From assembly GCA_963576725.1 (NCBI GenBank), contig OY755242.1:4841093-4905092 (forward strand): 64,000 bases of DNA, in the 5' to 3' direction. The notes beneath the pieces were generated by a model. That model was not told the origin of the DNA. It did no database searches and was given only the letters and a program-made list of their open reading frames with translations. The position numbers and the translations under genes are program-made. Source of the DNA: Azorinus chamasolen. Its lineage: Eukaryota > Mollusca > Bivalvia > Cardiida > Solecurtidae. The first letter of the stretch is position 1. Each line of letters starts with the position of its first letter. Below are positions 23,895-34,152 of this stretch, one piece after another.

Positions 23895-24275
23895 ATGAAA
23901 ACTACACACCCAAACACACGCACCTACACACGATGAACTCAGAAAACACCAACAAACACACCAGGACTAGAGATAAACATTCCACACATGAATAAAAGCA
24001 CAAGTACAAAGACACAAGACAAACAAAAGCAAGGGTGACAAAGAGAGTACCGCCTTGGCACGGTCAGCAGCAAAAGCACCACTGGGGGTTTAAACCGGTT
24101 TACGGACGTCCAAACCTCACGCTTTACTCAAAGTCACCCTAGCTTTACAAATAGTGTACATAAAGGTATCCCCGCCGAACTTACTCACAACATAGAAGAC
24201 GGTAAACACATTGCAGTATGTAAAACATAGCATAACAACTGAAAATCCGTCAAATATTTACTCAATGACTTTGCT
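23895..24275 (-). mobile_element. 3' region of retroelement family M
   Basis: Holds the shared block ACCACTGGGGG, then AAACCGGTTTACGGACGTCC, then a segment with GTATGTAAAACATAGCAT that is the uninterrupted counterpart of the TRIM insertion site at 43672/44135. It abuts a 5'-truncated LINE at about 24275. Confidence 0.65.
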
Positions 24276-24884
24276 CGACTCGACTCATTTAAAAGAGATC
24301 TCCTCAATTCAGAAGCCGTCAAAGCAAGTTTGCAAATGACAGTTGTTGATGAGTGAACATTGTGCCAAAGTAAACAAGCTGTTGACAAAGTCAAAGGTTG
24401 ATTTCTACTCAGAGAAAGTAGAATATTGCCAGGCAGACTCAAAGAACCTTTTCAAAATCATAAAGCACCAGCTAGGTACAACTAGTGACATCACATTGCC
24501 TAAGAATTCGTCCTCCAAACAACTTGCACAAGGCTTCTGTTATGCACAAAACAACTTGACAAAGTGGACAAAATACCGGCAGATACTGCATCAGGCACTG
24601 TATCCAGTGCGCCAATTGCCTCTGAAATGCAGCGTGCTACGAACGCTTTAGATAGTTTTGTTACAGCTACAGAAGAAGTAGAACATAGCATTAAGGCATC
24701 TCCTTGCTAGTCTTGTGAACTGGATCCAATACCTACATGGCTGTTAAAGTCATGCCTTGATGAACTTCTACCAATTCTGACAAAAATTGTAAACTCCTCT
24801 TTAGAAACTGCCTACATTCCAAAAAGTTTCAAGATGTCACATGCCAGACCTCTTTTGAAGAAACCGTGTCACGATTCAGATTAA
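24276..24884 (+). pseudogene. CR1/Jockey-like LINE pol, first part
   Basis: Broken plus-strand frames read the endonuclease-RT linker (VNKLLTKSKVDFYSEKVEYC, NLFKIIKHQLG). Farther on, after frame changes, they read [18 protein letters not shown] and [20 protein letters not shown], the first fingers motifs of a non-LTR reverse transcriptase. Translation resumes at 25741 after an insertion. Several stops and frameshifts make it inactive. Confidence 0.75.
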
Positions 24885-25740
24885 TCTTAATATAGATACC
24901 ATAAACTAAGAAACACTTTCTTTAAATGTTATTATCGAAATCTCTCATTTATTGGCAAATACAAATTCAATCTCAAGGCGCTCCTGCGACACGGTATTTC
25001 ACATCCTGAATTTTATGGTGATGTGATTTACAAACTTCGTAAGATTATTGGACATACCCGTTTTCTCACATTGTTCATCAAATATGTTAAAAAACATTCA
25101 TTAAAAAGGGATATGATCCTATAGTACTACAACATACTGCATGTCTGGTTGTCAACCCTTTTACAGTTGGCAATCACGCTGGCATCTTTGCATGTACGCC
25201 AACAATACTCTATGAAGGCGACATCTTCAATCCGGAAACGGAAGGAGGTCGTCGGATATTTGTATTTATATATATCTCGTTTTTGTCGTACCTTTTATTA
25301 CTTTTCTACAGTTACTCTGATTGCAGCTCAATCATTGAGTACACTAGCGATAGGTGGATACAGTTTGTTTCACTTAAATATTGTTGTTTTACATGCACTT
25401 TACCACTGTATTTGCCATCGCGGTTGTTGTAGAAAAGTCGGAGAGGGGATACGTTTATTTACACTGTTTGTCCTTAAGGGTGGGGATGGAATAAGTGTAA
25501 GATCGGGCGCCCTTAACCCGGTTTACCCCCCACCCCCACCCCCACCCTCCAGTGACGTTTGTCACTAACCGTTCCAAGGTGGTACGTCCATATTTCCCCT
25601 ATTGTTTGTTTGTTATGTCCGTGCGTCTCTTTGTGTCTTTTATATACATGTACATTTGCTGTTTGTCGTTGTGGTGCTGTTTGGGCGGTTGTGTGTTTTT
25701 ATGCGGTGTTTCCTGCATGACTCATACATGTACTTTTAAA
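24885..25740 (+). mobile_element. family M retroelement inserted in the LINE
   Basis: Separates LINE text ending KKPCHDSD from text resuming YKPVSNLSYVSKVLEKV. It reads a conserved reverse-transcriptase-type C-terminal block (NLSFIGKYKFNLKALLRHGI, then FYGDVIYKLRKIIGHTRF, then LVVNPFTVGNHAGIFACTP). A pyrimidine/purine-rich tail with TTTGTCACTAACCGTTCC follows. The same protein block occurs on the minus strand at 42754-43062, so block and tail belong to one element. Clade uncertain. Confidence 0.65.
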
Positions 25741-27048
25741 ATGTATAAACCTGTGTCGAATTTGTCATATGTCTCCAAAGTGTTAGAAAAGGTGGTCGAC
25801 AAACGCATCGAGTCCCACTTAACGAACTTCATGATCACCATCAGTCGGCATACCGAAAGCATCATTCAACAGAGACTGTTCTCCTGAAAGTTCGATCCCT
25901 AGATAAAAACGAAATTACAATTCTGGTCATGCTGGACCTATCGGCTGCATTTGACACTATCGATCATGAAACTTTGGTAAAACGCCTGGAAAGACTTCAG
26001 AATTATTGAAAAATCCCTTAAGTGGATAACCTTCTACCTGAATGACCGCTATCAAATAGTCTCAATAGATGGAGAACTGTCAACCCCAGTTAACATGAAA
26101 TAAAGCATGCTTCAGGGATCGGTCCTATGACCAAACCACCACATCATGTACACAAAACCTGTCGGCTCCATCTGCAGAAACCATGGGCTTGACCACCATT
26201 TCTATGCCGGTGACTCACAGTTATACCTGTCTTTTAAGTCCAAGGACATTTCCTGTCAACAAGAAGCTTTATCGCGAGTTGAGGACTGTCTCAATGAAAT
26301 AGTCTCTTGGATGTACAAGAACATGCTGAAGCTCAATACGGAAAAAACTGAGGTCATCCTGTTTCATACAAAAAACACAAAGGTACCTGCATAGATTAAT
26401 GTGCAAGTAGGACCCTTTTAAATCAAACCACCTTTGTGTATTAAGAATCTCGTTGCATGGCTCGAGTCACAAATAGATATGCCATCACATGTCAATTCCG
26501 TATGTAGGTCTAGTTATGCACATCTCGGACAAATAGGCCATATATCGAAGTACATCTCACCTGATGCTACCAAGACGTTGGTGAACTCTCCTGTTACATC
26601 AAAAATAGACTACTGCAATTCACTGCTGCATGGAATTTCAAACTTACTGCGGAAAGTTCAAAAGGTGCAAAACACAGCAGTCCGCATCATATCCAGAACT
26701 CCTCGATATAATCATATCACGCCGGTTTTGAAGGAACTTCACTGGCTTCCGGTTCAACAATTACGTATTATATTTACGTATAAATCCTTGTACAATGAAT
26801 CTCCCAAGTACATTGTCGACATACTTGAAGTGTACAGGCCGCGCAGAGAATTAAGGTCAGCAAGTAGATCATTGCCGTTGGTTATGCCAAAAAGTCGTAT
26901 GGTAAAATGCGGTGAGAGAAGTTTCATGCATGCAGCTCCAAAACTTTGGAATGCTCTACCGTCAGGCATTAGAGACGCAATGTCCCTGGCATGTTTCAAA
27001 AGGTGTCTGAAAACGCACTTTTTAACATTTGTTACTAGGACAGTTTAG
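25741..27048 (+). pseudogene. CR1/Jockey-like LINE pol, second part
   Basis: Continues the reverse transcriptase: LVMLDLSAAFDTIDHETL (the first catalytic Asp motif), then HHFYAGDSQLYLSF where the FADD box should be and has become AGD, then LKLNTEKTEVILF. The final 204-codon frame (26434-27048) gives the C-terminal region with KIDYCNSLLHGI, VQNTAVRIISRTPRYNHITP and LKELHWLPV, which is characteristic of CR1/L2/Jockey-type elements. Internal stops near 26010-26140 and a frame break at 26394 show decay. Confidence 0.88.
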
Positions 27049-27067
27049 GAAAGGATATGGTGCATAT

Positions 27068-27122
27068 AGACAATCATGCGATTCCTCCCGGTTAGTGAGT
27101 TCATATCTACTGTATATCTAAG
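27068..27122. repeat. single copy of the 76-bp tail repeat
   Basis: GACAATCATGCGATTCCTCC plus GGTTAGTGAGTTCATATCTA directly follows the LINE stop codon. It matches the tandem array at 28078-28337, so the two probably mark LINE 3' tails or one tail split by an insertion. Confidence 0.7.
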
Positions 27123-27159
27123 CCACGTCTTCGGTACCAGTCGCGGGTGACGGTGGTCG

Positions 27160-27310
27160 TCAGGATGTCTGTTGCGTCTGTAGGAAACCCTTTTAGCAGG
27201 AATTAATGATTCCTTCTGTCATCTGTGCAGAGTGGTTGCATAGCAAGTGTTTTAACATCTATGCGGACGAGGCGCTCTATATTAATGATTACTTTTGTGA
27301 TAATTGTACT
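27160..27310 (+). pseudogene. PHD-finger fragment from a retroelement ORF1
   Basis: Across two frame changes the plus strand reads CCVCRKPF, then SFCHLCR, then WLHSKCFNIYADEALYINDY followed by FCDNCT. That is the C4-H-C3 order of a PHD zinc finger with the expected Trp. PHD fingers are known in ORF1 of CR1/L2-type LINEs, so this is probably a piece of one. The frameshifts rule out function. Confidence 0.6.
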
Positions 27311-28077
27311 TGATGCAATACAATTAAGGGCAGGGGCTTGCAATTCGTGAGAGTAACATGTCTCATGCTGGTAAGGAATAATTTCATTCCCTATTCTCCA
27401 CTAGTGAGAGCAACATGTTTTCATGTTAGAGCGGGACATTGATCCCTATTCTCTGGTTGTGAGTGGTCTTTCCGACCAACTTCCGATTGTTTTCAGATAT
27501 TGCCATTGTTTGCACTGAACTCCAATGGTCACTATATGGTGTTCACTTGGGTAACTTAAAGCACCATTCCATAATTATATTTGTCTGTGTTGTGTATATA
27601 ATGGCTCGAGTGGTATTTGTGTTGATTTAATTGGCCGCGAATTGCCAATTATTTTGGGAGGAGGGGGATTCTAGCTAGTTGGGCTTATTAATTGTTTTTC
27701 TCATATGAATCCCCTTGCTATGTTCGTGCGCGTGTGGTGTCCGCAAGGTTACCCTGTCCAATGCCAAGGGAGATCTGTTATCTAACAGAACATCCCTAAT
27801 ATTGGTATCTCGGGTAACTTGTTCGCATTGCGACCCATCCATAACTAGCATAAGTGATTCCATTTAAGTTAACCTGAGTTCCCCATTTTAGCTTATCTGG
27901 GAACTAAGTTCATTCATCCATTTCCTCCTCCTGATTAAAGAGAGGAGGAATGAAGTAAAACTGGATTTTACTGTGACTGGCCTTGCTCCGTCTTGGGGCG
28001 AACGTCTATCACCCATGCGCATGTGTCAAGCGGAGGCTCAGGGGAATAAACACAGATTTTACCAATTTAAGTTTTCT
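27311..28077. other. repeat-derived stretch, no gene
   Basis: Contains an internal duplication (GAGAGTAACATGTCTCATG and GAGAGCAACATGTTTTCATG) and a purine run GGGAGGAGGGGGATT at about 27655 that could be an LTR-element polypurine tract. LTR ends could not be defined. Confidence 0.4.
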
Positions 28078-28337
28078 ATACAATCATGCGGTTCATTCTG
28101 GTTAGTGATTTCATATGTATTGTATATCTATTGCATATATTTCATAAACCGGATATACAATCATCCGGTTTCTTCCGGTTAGTGAGTTAATATATATTGT
28201 ACATCTTTTGCATATCTTTCATTGACCGGATAGACAATCATGTGGTTCCTTTCGGCTAGTGATTTCATATCTATTGTATAGCGTTCATTGCCTGGATAGA
28301 TAATCATGCGGTTCGTTCCGGTTAGTGATGTCATTCA
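28078..28337. repeat. about 76-bp tandem repeat, 3.5 copies
   Basis: Each unit starts (A)CAATCATGCGGTTC and includes CCGGTTAGTGA and TATTGTATATC. Copies begin near 28079, 28155, 28231 and 28298. Confidence 0.8.
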
Positions 28338-28845
28338 TGTGAAGCGCTTTTGAACTCAAATATCCTATGTGAACAGAGCGCTATTTAAATCACAGTAGTA
28401 CATCCGTGTTATTCCGTAAGATACGGACCAGTACAGATTGCAACGAATGATTCCGAATCGTATCTGTACCTAATCCGGCGTCAAATCCGTGAAAGTGTGA
28501 CCATCAAAGCCCGTTGTCGTACCATTGTGAGCATCCGTATCGCACTACGAAATTTGGCATTCCGGGGTCATCTGTGAGAATTAATCCGTAGTGGAACCGG
28601 CGAGGCGATCCGTGCTCAAATACTAACTTGTAATTTCTCTAACTAACCCTATGTTCAAATCACTCTTTAGAATTGTCTCGAATATTTGGAAATAAAGACG
28701 TTATTCTTGAAACTGTTTTAATATACGCATCTTTTCTGGATAGCTGCATGTGTTTAATGGGATTATAAGAATTACTGGAGAATGAAAACGACAGCATTTA
28801 CCCTTCCCATACTGAATAGTGAAATAGGAATACACCCACTGTTAA

Positions 28846-29087
28846 TCCTTCGCTTGCTATTCACGTCAATATACCTACCTGTAAATAGTGAAGACACAGA
28901 TGAAACAGCTCCTGTAGGAGCTGTCTCATCAGGGTCTGCACTATTTACAAGTTGATTGTGCAACTAGTGCACTCCACAGCAGTGATTGCACAGCGAAATA
29001 CTTGTACACAGTGAAGATATATGTAATTATACAACAGGGTATGGGTAAAGAAGGAGAAATGTATTTTAAAATTCAGCAAGAGAAGGG
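28846..29087. mobile_element. TTAA-flanked miniature transposon with hairpin core
   Basis: Flanked by TTAA at 28842-28845 and 29088-29091, with ends CCTTCGCTTGCT/AGCAAGAGAAGGG. The core is a near-perfect palindrome of GTAAATAGTGAAGAC and ACAGCTCC/GGAGCTGT. The TTAA target and CCC-like ends suggest a piggyBac-type mobiliser. An inverted copy is at 51097-51338. Confidence 0.78.
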
Positions 29088-30144
29088 TTAATTGTTATCG
29101 TGCTGAAAAAGTATGCCTGTCAAAACTCTGATTTGTTGCATTTTTTACTTATTTCTTGTTCTTACAAGCGTTTTAGAAACTGTTGACCAAATGTCAAACA
29201 GCCTGGATCCTGATGAGCCACTGAGTTACTCGGCGTCTTATCTGGATCCAGACTGTTTGCAAATGCAAGTCAGGTCGTGGATAAAGGTAAATATCGAATG
29301 TAAAATAGTAAGTTTCGTCCCTTGGATGCATGTGCATAGTCGCATTGTGGCGGTAGTGTTAAATCGACATTCCGTTTTATCCGGGTATGTCTCGGTATAA
29401 TGATTTCATATTTGAGGCAAACATATTCTTGTAAGGTGTGAAGTGAAGTGGAGTGATATTAAAATGGTGAGTACATGGATGCAGTGTTTCAAACGCAATA
29501 GATGTCTACTCAGATATTTTTCAATCAAACTGCCATTTCTATATTAACTCTCGCTACCAATGTCGCATCTGTTTCCTATGCAAACAGTTTGGATCCAGAT
29601 GAGACGCCGAGTAACTCGCCGTCTCATCAGGATCCAAACTGTTTGCTACTGTTAATATTTCATGAAACAAAAATGTAGAAAAATTTAAACAAATATAATT
29701 GTAGCAGACGACCAAAGTTTGCAGACGACAAAATTTGGCAGCGAAATCGGTCCGAGTGTATTAAAATGCATTAGTCGAGAGTCTGTTCTGACATAAAGTT
29801 TTAGCACCGTGTAATGTCCAGTATCAGTTTCATTTTAACCCATTCCTTCATATTGACGCCTTTTGGTGCCTCTGTAAATGTTATATTTTGATACCATTTT
29901 AGTTAAACACAGTTTGTGCTCTTTGCGAACCCATTATAACATTTGCAAACAGTTTAATTTGGCTTCTCGTCGGAATCCAAAAGGTTTGACCACCAGAATA
30001 TGTTTCTGAACAGAACCGAAGAAAACACAATATTGAAAACCTGAAGCGGGCGATAAATTCAGCAGAGATAATTTATTTTGAAGTCAAGAAGTTCAATCAC
30101 AAGTTCCACCACACAGTATTTCTGGGGAATTATATTTTCAGATA

Positions 30145-30315
30145 TAGTAGAACCTGTCTTAAGCGGCCATCAAAAAGATTTCTTATCATGACTCTGTAAT
30201 GCAGGTGGTAGCATAGGAGCTTTCTGTATTACTTTTGCCCTTCATTAAGCAACCATCTACTTTATATGACTCCTCTGTTCAATACAAGAATGGCCGCTTA
30301 GAACAGGATATACAG
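30145..30315. mobile_element. pogo-like miniature transposon
   Basis: Ends AGAACCTGTCTTAAGCGGCC and its complement, TA at 30143-30144 and 30316-30317. Its intact CTTAAGCGGCCATC shows the empty TTAA site that is filled in the copy at 49790-50185. Confidence 0.8.
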
Positions 30316-30323
30316 TACATTAA

Positions 30324-30530
30324 CCCTTTCGCTGCCAAACTCTGTCGTCTGCTAACTTTGTCGTCTGCTACAAATCTTCATTCTTTTGATTTTCTTCATT
30401 TTTGTTTCAAAAACATAGTAACAGTAACAAACAGTTTGGATCCTGATGAGACGCCGAGTAACTCGGCGTCTCATCTGGATCCAAACTGTTTGCATAGGTA
30501 ATCACAGATCCGGCATTGTCAGCGAAAGGG
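30324..30530. mobile_element. TTAA-flanked miniature transposon, family A hairpin
   Basis: CCCTTTCGCTGCCAA and its near-complement AGCGAAAGGG, between TTAA at 30320-30323 and 30531-30534. The core at 30438-30482 is a palindrome (GGATCCTGATGAGACGCCGA and its near-exact complement, with a single arm mismatch). Confidence 0.85.
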
Positions 30531-31274
30531 TTAACCTCCCTCTTTTTCTTGGTCGAAGAGGCAGGTGGTAGCTTAATGTACGACAAATCTTTTACAGAAA
30601 TGGGAGTGTTCTGCTTTACTGCATTAACACTTCCACGTTTAATATTGATGAAAGGAATAATAACACCATGGATATTTATTATCTGAATTGTTGATGACGA
30701 CAGGGTGTTTTGGCTCAGGCAGAAACTGTAAAATCAGATCTATATTACACCATAGACAAACAGAACAGACTTTAATTGATTAGACTGTTCCTGTAGGAGT
30801 CGTGTGATCTGGGTCTGAGTCTACTCAGTTTGCAAATGCGTGAAAAGTCGTTTATATTAAGGAAATAGTTTTAAAGACCCATATTTAGACATCTTTTTAA
30901 CGGTCGCTTGAGAGAGATTATCCTATAAAGTCTTAGACATGCAAATGTACAGGTTTAATCCACTGGCAAAAACTCAACAAACTCGAAATTGAAGGATATA
31001 ATATCATGTGTTCGCGACTGGCGGGAAAAGTGAGACTGAAATTCAATGAATTCTTATAGTTTTTGTTTTGCAAACTGGTGCGTGACCAACTTTCTACTCA
31101 TTTAGATACTCTTATCATATTCATAGCCGGTTGCTGGCTTAACGTTTCGTCTTCTTTAAAATTGTATTCATTCAGAAGTGCTGTCTGTGTTATAAGAATG
31201 GTTGGTTCAAACGCATGGCCATCAGTGTCAATTTCTTACATAGCGTCGTTTTGTATTGTACCAGTACCTAGATA

Positions 31275-31453
31275 CAGTAAAACCTCTCTAAACCGGAATT
31301 TAATTTAGATTAATTATTGTCGTTTTAGGCAATTGGCAGCTCAATGCAAGATGAAAGTTAAGCAGAAATCCGCTTTGGTAGCTTTCTGCATGCCTTTCAA
31401 CTTGCATTAAGCTGCCGCCTGTCTGTAACGTCCGTGTAAGAGGGGGTTAGCTG
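31275..31453. mobile_element. pogo-like miniature transposon
   Basis: Starts CAGTAAAACCTCTCTAA, with TA at 31273-31274 and 31454-31455; internal hairpin around AGCAGAAATCC/TTTCTGCATG. Confidence 0.78.
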
Positions 31454-31689
31454 TATTTTATCCCCTCTTATATAGAGAGACGTACAGTCAAACACGTCTA
31501 CAACGGCCATACAAAATAATGTTTTAACATTTACTTTATTAGTATTCATGTAATGACATCATGTTTTTAAAATTGTTGGGAGTTTTAGTGGCAAATGAAC
31601 AAATGCCGCTTGTCTATGACAGGAACGGTATAATCTACATAAATCCATAGGCAAACGGAGCAGACCCTGATCAGGCTGGGCTTACAGGA

Positions 31690-32345
31690 GTCCTCATTAT
31701 TATACCCCCACAAACAGAGTTTGAGGGGGTATACTAATCAGCCTGTCTGTTGGTCGGTCGTCGGTCGTCGGTCGTTGGACGTCGGTCGTCGGTCATCGGT
31801 CGTTGGTCTGTCCGCAAAATCTTGTACTTTCAACTCCTCCTTCAGTTTCAACCTGATTAATTTGATACTTGGCATAAATGTTATGTAGGTGTAGTAGATG
31901 TGCAAGACACAAATTTCAGGTCTCTGTGACCTTGGCCTTGACCTTTGGCCTTGAAATTGGTCATGAAATTGGCAGACAAACTCTTGTACTTTGAAATCCT
32001 CCTTCACTTTCAACCTGATTCACTTGATACTTGGCATAAATGTTACTCAGGAGTAGTAGATGTGCAAGACACAAATTTCAAATCTCTGTGACCTTGACCT
32101 TTGGCCTTGAAATTGGTCTTAAAATTGGCAGGCAAAATCTTGCACGGCGAACTCCTCCTTCACTTTCAACCTGATTTACTTGATACTTGGCATAAATGTT
32201 ACTCAGGAGTAGTAGATGTGCAAGACACAAATTTCAAGTCTTGTCCGGAGCATATATCCTATAATCTATTATCTAGCATTACCAAACCTGTTGTGTCAAT
32301 ACATATTGGGTAGTAGATATTCAGGTCTCTGTGACCTTGTACTTA
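31690..32345. repeat. three-fold internal repeat with terminal hairpin
   Basis: Begins with an inverted repeat of TATACCCCC...GGGGGTATA at 31699-31731 and a TCGGTCG run. Then come three copies of a roughly 150-bp unit marked by CAACCTGATT, ACTTGGCATAAATGTTA and GTAGATGTGCAAGACACAAA. No conserved frame across copies. Confidence 0.75.
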
Positions 32346-34121
32346 ATACCTGGCCTTGAAATGGAAAAAGAACCAGTGTCATTCTGCTAAATCGGACCAG
32401 CGCGAACATTTTCATTTTGGCATGAAACATGGGGATTTCGTGTCACAAATCCTCCTTCATTTTTAAAGTTTTCATATGTTTGTTGCAAGCATTACAGAAT
32501 TATCTCTCCTTTAACTTTGAGTATTTATGTGTTTTAGTCCTGTTACATGGATAGTTGGTGTCACAAACTTGGATTCGCAATCAAAGCTGCCATGTGGGGG
32601 TATTCATCACCTTTATTGATAGTTCTAGTTCTGATCTAGGTCTACCATGTTTTCTAGGGCGTTATAGAGATTATATGGTGCACAGGATTAAGGCATTTAG
32701 CTATCTAAAGAAGATGATACCTAACTGCAGGACAACTATTATATAGATACCTTTATAACTTGTGATAGCATAATTATCAGCCATGGCGGTCTGAAGATTT
32801 TTTTTAAAAAAAAAACTTAATAGAGAACATGTTCACCATAAATTTGAAAGTGCAAGATATATACAGCAAATTCAATCACACATCGAAATGCTACTTTGAA
32901 GGGTCAACTTATTGTTCGTGGGCCATCAAGCTTCTTCACTATATTTGTTAAGGCATCGTTACTCTAGTATTAATCACAGCCAGTGAATGCTTTAATATCT
33001 TCATTCTGCTTGTTGCATAAATAGTCAAGACGTTGTAAGTACATGTTTGTGTTTGCAAAATATGAACAAATTTAACACTTTGGCTACACTTTGGACGAGT
33101 TACTCGGCGTCTCATCTGGATCAACACTGTTTGCATAGGTAATCACAGATGCGACACTGGCAGCGAAATAGTTAAATTTAGTTTCTTTTTATATTATATT
33201 TGTTTCCGCGGTCCTATTTGTTTATCACATGCTATGTCTGTGCGCATACATCCCCTATGTATGTACATGCCAGAGCTACAGATAACGATGCCTACCCAAA
33301 TACTGAAATCGTCATTTCTCCACCAAACCGTATACTGTGACCACTCTTTAGAGTCGCCTCTTCGAGTCGATTCTAAAGAGTGGTCATATTACAGGGTTTG
33401 GTTGAGAATTAAAGAAGCTTTTGTTGAAATTTACGCATCTTCTTCCTGGAGTTCTGTACATGCTAAGACCACATTTGCTACCCTTTAATAAATCATTAAA
33501 CAGTCTTTCAGGAAAATGGGTATATCGTTACACCTTTACAGCAATAAACATTTACCACATCCGAATTCAATGTAATATAGTAAGACATTTGTATAGAGAT
33601 CACTTATTAATTAAGTAAACCTGGATATATATAACAGCAGTAAGGTCACTCCTATCCGAAAAACAATTTTAGACGCAAACACGTGACAACAAAAGACAGC
33701 AAAATTTCATTAGTAGAACAGTTCGATTACTTCAGTTTTCAGTTGTGTTGTATCTTGCGCCTATCATGATTTTCCGAAATATCTTTTAAAATAGTCCGTT
33801 ATGGTTTATGTGTCATCCTCACATATGTCTATTTGTCGTTTTGTTGCCTATTCGTTTGCCTTTTCGTATAAGTATATATTTGTATTGGAATGTTTCCTAA
33901 TTATATTTGATCATGTCCTCAAAAGGACAATCAGAGGGTCAAACAGTGTTGGACCTGAAGAACCGCCGAGTTTCTCGGCGTCTTGCCTTGCTTGCTCATA
34001 TATGTTTGCAAATATTATAAGTGATAGAATGTACTGTTCTAAGGTTAAATTTAACACATAAGCCAACGAAAGAAAATCATTAAATGCAAGTAAAGGACAT
34101 GTGGGTTGTTTTTTTTTGCAG
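32346..34121. other. upstream region of the calmodulin-like gene, no gene located
   Basis: Should contain the ATG-only first exon and promoter of the downstream gene, or these lie farther upstream; neither can be picked out. Holds a hairpin at 33320-33405 (ACCACTCTTTAGAGTCG and complement) and a decayed family-A core near 33950. Confidence 0.4.
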
Positions 34122-34152
34122 GCTGACAAGTTAACACAGGAAGAACTTGCAG
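34122..34152 (+). CDS. calmodulin-like gene, exon 2
   Basis: 31 nt between a TTTTTTTGCAG acceptor and GTTAGT donor, encoding [10 protein letters not shown] and the first base of the next codon. This is the same length and phase as exon 2 of the calmodulin gene at 58631-58661. Confidence 0.85.

Noticed and set aside
25149..25887. Host gene from the 139- and 111-codon plus frames
   Set aside because: They bridge the retroelement insertion and the resumed LINE sequence; the hydrophobic text comes from low-complexity tail DNA.
27330..28000. A second LTR retrotransposon LTR
   Set aside because: A purine run and partial duplication are present, but no matching second LTR, ends or target repeat could be found.
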